DNA from: Halioglobus sp.
GTDB taxonomy: Bacteria; Pseudomonadota; Gammaproteobacteria; Pseudomonadales; Halieaceae
DNA: 64,000 nucleotides
Assembly: GCA_020443425.1 (NCBI GenBank)
Contig: JAGRIE010000002.1
Span: forward strand, 162,647 to 226,646
Direction: 5' to 3'
Shown: piece after piece, positions 58,874 to 64,000 of the stretch
How the letters are laid out: the number at the start of each line of letters is the position of its first letter
Position numbering within the stretch: position 1 is the stretch's first letter
Made by a program: the position numbers and the translations under genes
The notes under the pieces: model-generated
Database searches by the model: none
Told to the model about the DNA's origin: nothing
Seen by the model: only the letters and a program-made list of their open reading frames with translations

Positions 58874-59790
58874 CAGTGCTGCTCCCCGGCAATGCGCCCG
58901 CGCTGTTCGATGCGGGTGTGGTAGTAGTCGACATCGAAGCCCGGGTCGTCGCTCAGGTAGCGCCAGAGACGCGCGCGTTGCATCTGTTCATAGCGGCTCT
59001 CGTGGCCCTTCTGCCACGGCTGCATGGTGCGAAACACCTGTGCGACGCTGTCATGGCGCATCAGCGCGAAGGTGTGGTCACTGGCATCGTTCTGCATCTG
59101 CGCAAAGTCATCGAGGTTCCAGCGCTTGACCTGGGAGGCGCTCGGGTTGAGCCGCACCTTGTACATCCAGCGATCGGTATCACTCGGGTTGGGCTGGCCG
59201 GCATGCCAGAGGCCGTGATGAAACACCATCAGGGTGCCGGCGCTACCGCTGTACTGCTGTTCTCCCAGCAGGTGTTGATAGCGGCTGACACCTTCCGCGC
59301 GGGTGCGCCGCAGGTGCGTGCCGGGCACGAAACGCGTGCCACCGGCGCCGGCTGCGACATCGTGCGGGAAGTAGAACAGCTGGATATCGAAGGACGGGTC
59401 GCTGCTGTCGATAACCGCGTCCACATGCAGGTGCTGGTGATAGGTGCTCCCCGCCGGCAGTCGGTGCACAAAGTCGTGGTCAAACAGCGGGTCGGGGCCC
59501 ACCAGTGACTCGATGATGCCCTGTACCTCGGGCAGCCTCAGCAGGGTGCCGAGAACGGACGGTGTCGGGTAGCAGCGCGACAGCGGGGTCAGGCTGGCGG
59601 GCCTTGGCGGGCCGCCGGCCTCGGCGGGCATGCCCAGTATCTGGTGGATCTTGTCCGACTCCAGCGCGCGCAGTTCCTCGATGACCGGCTGGTTGATCTC
59701 GTCGGGGATCAGCGCGTCGAAACGAAGGAAGCCGTCGGCGACAAAGCGCGCCATCTCGTGTGTTGTGAGCTTGTAATTATCAGCTGGCAT
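58873..59790 (-). CDS. Phytanoyl-CoA dioxygenase (PhyH)-family protein
   Basis: Predicted Fe(II)/2-oxoglutarate-dependent oxygenase, 305 residues. The iron-binding HxD is in YHQHLHVDAVIDS and the distal His in VFHHGLWHAGQPNPS, followed by the 2-oxoglutarate Arg in YKVRLNPS. The DHEMARFVADGFLRFDALIP-like N-terminus (TTHEMARFVADGFLRFDAL) is typical of PhyH proteins, which hydroxylate acyl-CoA or other small molecules. Start ATG 59790 is preferred; the longer frame adds 25 residues without support. It forms a coupled pair with the downstream 89-residue protein. Confidence 0.85.
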   Translation of the reverse strand: MPADNYKLTTHEMARFVADGFLRFDALIPDEINQPVIEELRALESDKIHQILGMPAEAGGPPRPASLTPLSRCYPTPSVLGTLLRLPEVQGIIESLVGPDPLFDHDFVHRLPAGSTYHQHLHVDAVIDSSDPSFDIQLFYFPHDVAAGAGGTRFVPGTHLRRTRAEGVSRYQHLLGEQQYSGSAGTLMVFHHGLWHAGQPNPSDTDRWMYKVRLNPSASQVKRWNLDDFAQMQNDASDHTFALMRHDSVAQVFRTMQPWQKGHESRYEQMQRARLWRYLSDDPGFDVDYYHTRIEQRGRIAGEQH

Positions 59791-59973
59791 GGGGCAATGC
59801 TGGCCGAGCTCGTGACAATTGTCAATATAAGATGTGAGCGTCTGGCGGCGTGTCGCAGGGGCCACATGTGTGGTTGGACCTGTGCGCCCAGCGCCATCAC
59901 AGTGGCGTCCATGATGGCGTTGGGCGAGGCCAGCGAGGCCGCAGATGCAGCGGCGCTGCGTTCGGAGTGAGGG

Positions 59974-61110
59974 TCAGAAACCTTTCAGTGCTGCATAGCG
60001 ATGGCGGTGATAGGCGCGGTTGCCGTAACTGGTCTCCAGTACCCGGGCGCGCTTCAGGTACAGCCCGGCATCGAACTCGTCGGTCATGCCGATGCCGCCG
60101 TGGATCTGGATCAGCTCGTTCGACATGTCGAACAGGAATTTGCCCACCTGGCACTTCGCCAGCGCGGCCAGCTCCGCGACATTATCCGCGTCGGCGTCCA
60201 CCGCCTGCAGTGCGGCCTCAACGCAGGAGCGCGACAGCTCCATGCGCGAATACAGTGCCGCCGCGCGGTGGCCCAGTGCCTGGAACGAGCCGATAACGCT
60301 GCCGAACTGCTCCCGGGTCTTCAGGTAGTCCAGCGTCATGTCGAACGCCTGGCTGGCGGTGCCCAGCATCTCCGCCGCGATGCCGATACGGGCGCGGTCA
60401 AGAATGGCCTCCAGCACAGGCATGGCCTCGTCCGGCGCGCCCAGTAAGGCCGCGCTATCGACCTCGACCTCACCAAAAGAGAGCCGGGCGTGGTCGCGGC
60501 TGTCTATCGTGGGCAGGGCGCTGCGGGTGAGGCCGGCGGCATCTGCCGGCACCAGCAACAGGCTGATACCTCGGGCGTCACCGGGGCTGCCCGCTGTGCG
60601 CGCCGCGACCACAAAATGTGTGGCACACATCCCTTCGTCGACAAACGTCTTGGTGCCGCTGAGGCGGAAACCGTCGCCGCCCGGCCCGGCCCGCAGCGCG
60701 GTGTGCGCGGGCGCGTGTTGTGAGGTTTCCTCCAGCGCGAGGGTGACGATGGCACTGCCGTTCACAATGGCCGGCAGCAGTGCTTCCTGCTGCTCCGGGT
60801 TACCCGCCAGCAGCAGGGCGGTGGCGCCCACCAGCGACGAGGCGAACAGCGGCGACGCGGTGAGTTGTCGGCCGAGTTGCTCCAGAATCAGACCGCAGGT
60901 GAGGTGCCCCAGGTCCGAGCCGCCGTACTGCTCCGGCACCAGGATGCCGCTCCAGCCCATATCGACCATCGCCTGCCAGGTGTCCGGCAGGAACGACTGC
61001 CCCGGGTGACTGTCGCGCAGTGCACGCAGACGGCTGACCGGGGCTTTGGTCTTCACCCAGTCGCTGGCCTGGTCTTTGATAAACGCCTGTTCTTCAGTGA
61101 GTACTGCCAT
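59974..61110 (-). CDS. Acyl-CoA dehydrogenase family protein (steroid/CoA-ester type)
   Basis: 378-residue flavoprotein that oxidises a CoA ester to the 2,3-enoyl-CoA, passing electrons to ETF. The FAD and substrate regions are IVTLALEETSQHA, FRLSGTKTFVDEG, the central DRARIGIAAEMLG and the C-terminal HGGIGMTDEFDAGLYLKRAR. The short N-terminal domain and partner gene match the heterotetrameric FadE pairs used for sterol side chains, where two related proteins assemble. It starts two bases after the stop of the other acyl-CoA dehydrogenase. The substrate is not predictable. Confidence 0.9.
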   Translation of the reverse strand: MAVLTEEQAFIKDQASDWVKTKAPVSRLRALRDSHPGQSFLPDTWQAMVDMGWSGILVPEQYGGSDLGHLTCGLILEQLGRQLTASPLFASSLVGATALLLAGNPEQQEALLPAIVNGSAIVTLALEETSQHAPAHTALRAGPGGDGFRLSGTKTFVDEGMCATHFVVAARTAGSPGDARGISLLLVPADAAGLTRSALPTIDSRDHARLSFGEVEVDSAALLGAPDEAMPVLEAILDRARIGIAAEMLGTASQAFDMTLDYLKTREQFGSVIGSFQALGHRAAALYSRMELSRSCVEAALQAVDADADNVAELAALAKCQVGKFLFDMSNELIQIHGGIGMTDEFDAGLYLKRARVLETSYGNRAYHRHRYAALKGF

Positions 61111-61112
61111 GT

Positions 61113-62315
61113 TCAACCCTTCTGTGTGGTTTCGGGAAGACCGAGAATGTTCTTGGAGATGATGTTCTTCTGCACCTCGTAGGAGCCGCCGTAGATCGAC
61201 ATCGCCTTGCCGCCCAGCCATTCGCGCACGGTGCGCGCCTCCTCCTCGGAGTACTCGCCGGGCTCCCAGCCCACACCCCGGTTGCCCATGATCTCCAGCA
61301 ACAGCTCAGAGCGCCCCTGGGCGGCATCGGTGGCCGAGTTTTTGAGTATGGAAGCCGTTGCGGACACCTCGACATTGCCGCCGCGGGCATCGGTCATGAT
61401 GCGGGCGATGGTGAGTTCATGCGCCGCGGTGTCCATCAGGTGATCGGCAAGCCGGCCGCGCAGGTCGGTGTCAGTGAGTGTGCCGTCGGTGTTCACGCCC
61501 AGGTAGCGCCTGGCGATGGCCTCCAGTGGTTCCACTGCGGTGGCGGTAGCCGGGGCGCTGGTCTGGCTCTGCCGCTCGTGCTGCAGCAGCCGTTTGACCA
61601 CCGACCAGCCGTCGTTCAGGTCGCCGAGCAGATCGTCCTCGCGGGCCCGGGCGCGGGTGAAGAAGGTTTCGCAAAACGGCGACTCCCCGGCAATCAGTGC
61701 GATCGGCCGCGTCTCGACGCCCGGCTGATCCATCGGCAGCATCAGGAAACTGATGCCATTGCGCTTGGCGGCGCTGCGGTCGGTGCGCACGAGGACGCCA
61801 CACCACTGGCTTTTGTCGGCGCCGGATGTCCAGGTTTTCTGCCCGTTGACCACCCAGCCCTGTGCATCGCGTTCGGCACTGGTGGTGAGTGAAGCGAGAT
61901 CGGAGCCGGCATTGGGTTCGGACAGGCCGAGGCACCAGCGCACCTCGCCGCTGGCCATGCCCGGCAGGTGTCGCGCCTTCTGCTCGGGGGTGCCGTACTC
62001 CAGCAGGGTCGGGCCGACCATGGTGACGCCCATGCCGGCGAGATACGGTATCGGGTTCATGCTGCCGGCACTGGCAATCACGCGGCTGACAATTTTGGCC
62101 TCGGCATCGGTCAGCCCCGCGCCGCCGTACTCGCGCGGCCAGGTGGGTGCGCCCCAGCCCTGCTCCGCGAGACGCTGGCGCCAGAGCGCAAAGGCGTCCT
62201 GCTGCGCCTGGTCGCCGGACACCACGCCGTACATATCGATGCGCGCGCCGACGAGCACCTGCGGCAAGTTGTCGCGAACCCACTCGCGAACGCTGGCTTC
62301 AAATTGGTCGGTCAT
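61113..62315 (-). CDS. Acyl-CoA dehydrogenase family protein, partner subunit
   Basis: 400 residues. N-terminal WGAPTWPREYGGAGLTDAEA, WCLGLSEPNAGSDLASLTT and GWVVNGQKTWTSGAD are acyl-CoA-dehydrogenase signatures for FAD and substrate binding; the C-terminus ends with a MSIYGGSYEVQKNIISKNIL segment that includes the arginine-loop type YGGSxEVQxNII. Its upstream position and two-base gap before the second dehydrogenase gene suggest an alpha2-beta2 enzyme. ATG 62315 has GGAG nine bases upstream; an in-frame GTG at 62330 directly overlaps that site. Confidence 0.92.
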   Translation of the reverse strand: MTDQFEASVREWVRDNLPQVLVGARIDMYGVVSGDQAQQDAFALWRQRLAEQGWGAPTWPREYGGAGLTDAEAKIVSRVIASAGSMNPIPYLAGMGVTMVGPTLLEYGTPEQKARHLPGMASGEVRWCLGLSEPNAGSDLASLTTSAERDAQGWVVNGQKTWTSGADKSQWCGVLVRTDRSAAKRNGISFLMLPMDQPGVETRPIALIAGESPFCETFFTRARAREDDLLGDLNDGWSVVKRLLQHERQSQTSAPATATAVEPLEAIARRYLGVNTDGTLTDTDLRGRLADHLMDTAAHELTIARIMTDARGGNVEVSATASILKNSATDAAQGRSELLLEIMGNRGVGWEPGEYSEEEARTVREWLGGKAMSIYGGSYEVQKNIISKNILGLPETTQKG

Positions 62316-62509
62316 ACTCGTTGTCTCCACTGCCTGTTATCAAACTGCTTTTTTGGCCCTGTGTGATGCGATAGAACAATAGCCTGATTTACCGGCTTTT
62401 GGTATGTACGCGCGCACCGCATATCCGGATGGCTACTGCTACACTAAACTGGCGAAGCAGTTGTATACCGCTCACAATGCGTGACAAACACTACCGAGGA
62501 TTGCCAGCT

Positions 62510-63415
62510 ATGGCCACCACATCGCCCTTCAACTCCCGCAGCTCGGCCGATGATGTTTTGCGCGGCCGGGATCTCAGCGGGCAGGTGATCATTGTCACGG
62601 GTGCCAATACCGGCATTGGGTATGAGACGGCGCGCTCACTGGCCGCCGCCGGTGCGACGGTGATCGCCACCTGTCGCTCTGCCGAAAAAGCCGCAGCGAC
62701 CCGGCAGCGTTTGCTGCAGGCCCACCCCGACAGCGTGGTTGACTCCGCCGTGATGGATCTCGGCTCGCTGGCCAGCGTCAGTGATTTTTGCGCACAGCTG
62801 CCGCACAGCAGGATCGACACCATCATCTGTAACGCCGGCATAGTCGCCCCGGGTTATGCCGAGACCGTCGACGGTTTTGAGCAGACAGTCGGCGTCTGCC
62901 ATGTCGGTCACTTCCTGCTGGTACAGAAGCTGCTACCGAAACTGTTGGCAGCGCCGGCACCGCGTGTGGTGATGGTGTCCAGCGAATCGCACCGTGCGCC
63001 GCCCCGCCTCAACTTTGATGCGCTGCCGTACCCGAAGGACAAGTTCAGCCCGATGAAAGCCTACGGCCAGGGCAAGCTGTGTAACGCGCTGATGGCAGTG
63101 GAGTTGCAGCGACGCTATGCGGAGAAGGGGCTCACCGCCTGCTACCTGCATCCGGGCACGATGGTCACCACCGAGATAGGCCGCGATTCCGCGATCGTCA
63201 GGTTCGCCATGTGGCTGGCGCGTCCCTTCACCAAAACCGCCAACCAGGGCGCGGCCACCTCGGTATTCTGCGCGACCTGGGAGAATCGCAGCGAACTCGC
63301 CGGCAACTACTTCTCGCACTGCGCCAGGGCAAAGCCCAGCGCCGAGACCGCCAACGCAGACGCCGCCCGGCGCCTGTGGGAGCTCTCCGAAAACTGGGTG
63401 CGCGCCTACAAATAG
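62510..63415 (+). CDS. Short-chain dehydrogenase/reductase (retinol-dehydrogenase-like)
   Basis: 301 residues. The NAD(P) site is VTGANTGIGYETA, followed by IICNAG, the catalytic serine in VMVSSESH and YGQGK (YxxxK). Similarity in layout to WWOX/RDH-like classical SDRs suggests a hydrophobic alcohol or ketone. It starts at ATG 62510, with GAGGA ten bases upstream, and is divergent from the acyl-CoA dehydrogenases. The final Tyr-Lys-stop (TACAAATAG) is tandemly repeated as TACAAATAGG directly downstream, where a REP-like sequence begins. Confidence 0.9.
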   Translation: MATTSPFNSRSSADDVLRGRDLSGQVIIVTGANTGIGYETARSLAAAGATVIATCRSAEKAAATRQRLLQAHPDSVVDSAVMDLGSLASVSDFCAQLPHSRIDTIICNAGIVAPGYAETVDGFEQTVGVCHVGHFLLVQKLLPKLLAAPAPRVVMVSSESHRAPPRLNFDALPYPKDKFSPMKAYGQGKLCNALMAVELQRRYAEKGLTACYLHPGTMVTTEIGRDSAIVRFAMWLARPFTKTANQGAATSVFCATWENRSELAGNYFSHCARAKPSAETANADAARRLWELSENWVRAYK

Positions 63416-63436
63416 GTACAAATAGGGGACGGAGGC
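63407..63436 (+). repeat. 10-bp tandem duplication followed by a REP-like half element
   Basis: TACAAATAGG occurs twice in direct succession (63407-63416 and 63417-63426); the second copy runs into GGGACGGAGG and then a T-tract. AAATAGGGGACGGAGG is identical to the element at the end of the DUF2846-like gene. The first copy contains the SDR stop codon TAG, so the duplication may be an insertion scar. Confidence 0.65.
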
Positions 63437-63502
63437 TTTTTTTAATCCCGTCTATCGCGCGCCTCCGGATCACACTGAGAGTAAATCACCAGGAGGTATC
63501 AG

Positions 63503-64000
63503 ATGCGCCAGAAAATCGATTTCACCAGCAACGGGGTGAGCCTCAGCGGCGCGCTTGAATTACCGGAATCGGGAGTACGCTGTTACGCCGTATTTGCCCA
63601 CTGTTTCACCTGCGGTAAGGATATCGCTGCGGCGTCCCGAATAGCTCGCGCGTTAACAGCCTCGGGTATCGCCGTGTTGCGGTTTGATTTCACCGGCTTG
63701 GGAAGCAGCGACGGCGACTTCTCCAATACCAATTTTTCCTCCAACCTCGACGATCTCCTGGCCGCAGTGGATTTTTTGCGCAGGGAGTACGCCGCCCCGC
63801 AATTGCTGATCGGCCATAGCCTCGGCGGCGCTGCTGTGCTGGCCATCGCATCGAGCGTGGCCGAGGTGAAGGCGGTGGTTACGATTGGGGCGCCGCAAAG
63901 TGCAGAGCATGTGAAGAAAAATTTCAGGGCGTCCCTGCCAGAGATCGACCGGGACGGCGAGGCGGCAGTAGAACTGGGAGGGCGCCATTTTGTGATCAGG
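63503..64000 (+). CDS. Alpha/beta-hydrolase (partial, runs off the right edge; OsmC-fusion type)
   Basis: The 166 visible residues begin [20 protein letters not shown] at ATG 63503, with AGGAGG seven bases upstream. [12 protein letters not shown] provides the oxyanion region, [15 protein letters not shown] follows and the catalytic serine is in [12 protein letters not shown]. This N-terminal half is typical of the 'bifunctional alpha/beta hydrolase/OsmC' family, whose C-terminal OsmC domain would lie beyond base 64000. The frame is still open at the edge, so the domain composition is inference. Confidence 0.85.
   Translation, partial: MRQKIDFTSNGVSLSGALELPESGVRCYAVFAHCFTCGKDIAAASRIARALTASGIAVLRFDFTGLGSSDGDFSNTNFSSNLDDLLAAVDFLRREYAAPQLLIGHSLGGAAVLAIASSVAEVKAVVTIGAPQSAEHVKKNFRASLPEIDRDGEAAVELGGRHFVIR

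Noticed and set aside
59644-59970. 108-codon + strand frame overlapping the 5' end of the PhyH-like gene
   Set aside because: Antisense to a well-supported gene for half its length, no ribosome site and no motif; the remaining 180 bases between the PhyH and acyl-CoA dehydrogenase genes hold nothing I can support.
1-64000. CRISPR arrays, tRNA or rRNA genes, insertion-sequence transposases, prophage genes
   Set aside because: Looked for regular spaced repeats, tRNA T-loop patterns, rRNA blocks and transposase or integrase motifs; none found apart from the REP-like repeats reported.

Overview
The window is about 64 kb of GC-rich, gene-dense DNA from an aerobic Gram-negative bacterium. A cyanide-insensitive-type cytochrome bd oxidase, many Sec and lipoprotein signal peptides, MipA/OmpV and L,D-transpeptidase cell-envelope proteins, acyl-CoA dehydrogenases and a DabAB inorganic-carbon pump fit a marine-type gammaproteobacterium. 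That assignment is inference: no rRNA, tRNA or other taxonomic marker is present. I saw no CRISPR array, transposase or integrase. The only mobile-looking sequences are two REP-like elements (about 56.06-56.16 kb and 63.41-63.44 kb).

Layout. 0-1.9 kb: cydAB (cydB cut by the window edge). 2-15 kb: a run of exported enzymes, many of them lipoproteins (amidohydrolase, beta-propeller/diheme protein, serine hydrolase, PVA-dehydrogenase-like quinoprotein, PHB-depolymerase-like esterase, sulfatase), plus an epimerase, a methyltransferase and a pentameric ligand-gated ion channel homologue. 16.2-19.4 kb: a BaeS-like kinase and BaeR-like regulator followed by two small exported proteins; the regulator carries an in-frame TAG at codon 17. 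19.4-31 kb: L,D-transpeptidase, carotenoid oxygenase, a DUF3127 protein with an SSB-like C-terminal tip, small membrane proteins, alcohol dehydrogenase, esterase, LLM flavin oxidoreductase, an endoglycoceramidase-like GH5 gene interrupted by another in-frame TAG, and a cation-diffusion facilitator. 31.2-36.2 kb: dabB-dabA with a divergent LysR gene and two overlapping palindromes between them.

37.7-49.8 kb is the most interesting part. It holds a TIM-barrel isomerase-like gene, a membrane desaturase/hydroxylase and a NitT/Tau/Ssu-type ABC importer in one operon; a TetR regulator; a GlnT/GmaS-type glutamine synthetase homologue; a MetX-like hydrolase; a Rieske oxygenase; and an operon of a lactonase-like metallo-hydrolase, an APH-type kinase and a tyrosine-phosphatase-like protein. 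Three of the transcription units (isomerase operon, glutamine synthetase homologue, Rieske gene) share an ungapped 34-bp block just upstream. It is identical at 21 of 34 positions and contains a sigma-54-like GG-N10-GC element (GG-N10-GG in the weakest copy). I infer one co-regulated pathway for uptake and oxidative or gamma-glutamyl processing of a nitrogen-containing compound; the substrate is not identifiable from sequence.

49.9-64 kb: ferritin, a giant G8/beta-helix lipoprotein, an alpha/beta-hydrolase lipoprotein, a DUF2846-like lipoprotein, a DsbA-family protein, Old Yellow Enzyme, a phytanoyl-CoA dioxygenase-like protein with a small partner, two acyl-CoA dehydrogenases, an SDR and a hydrolase cut by the right edge.

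The two in-frame TAG codons sit at conserved sense positions (expected Gln and Trp). Both correspond to C-to-T on the + strand. TAG also ends several intact genes here, so recoding is unlikely; recent nonsense mutation or sequence error is the simpler reading.
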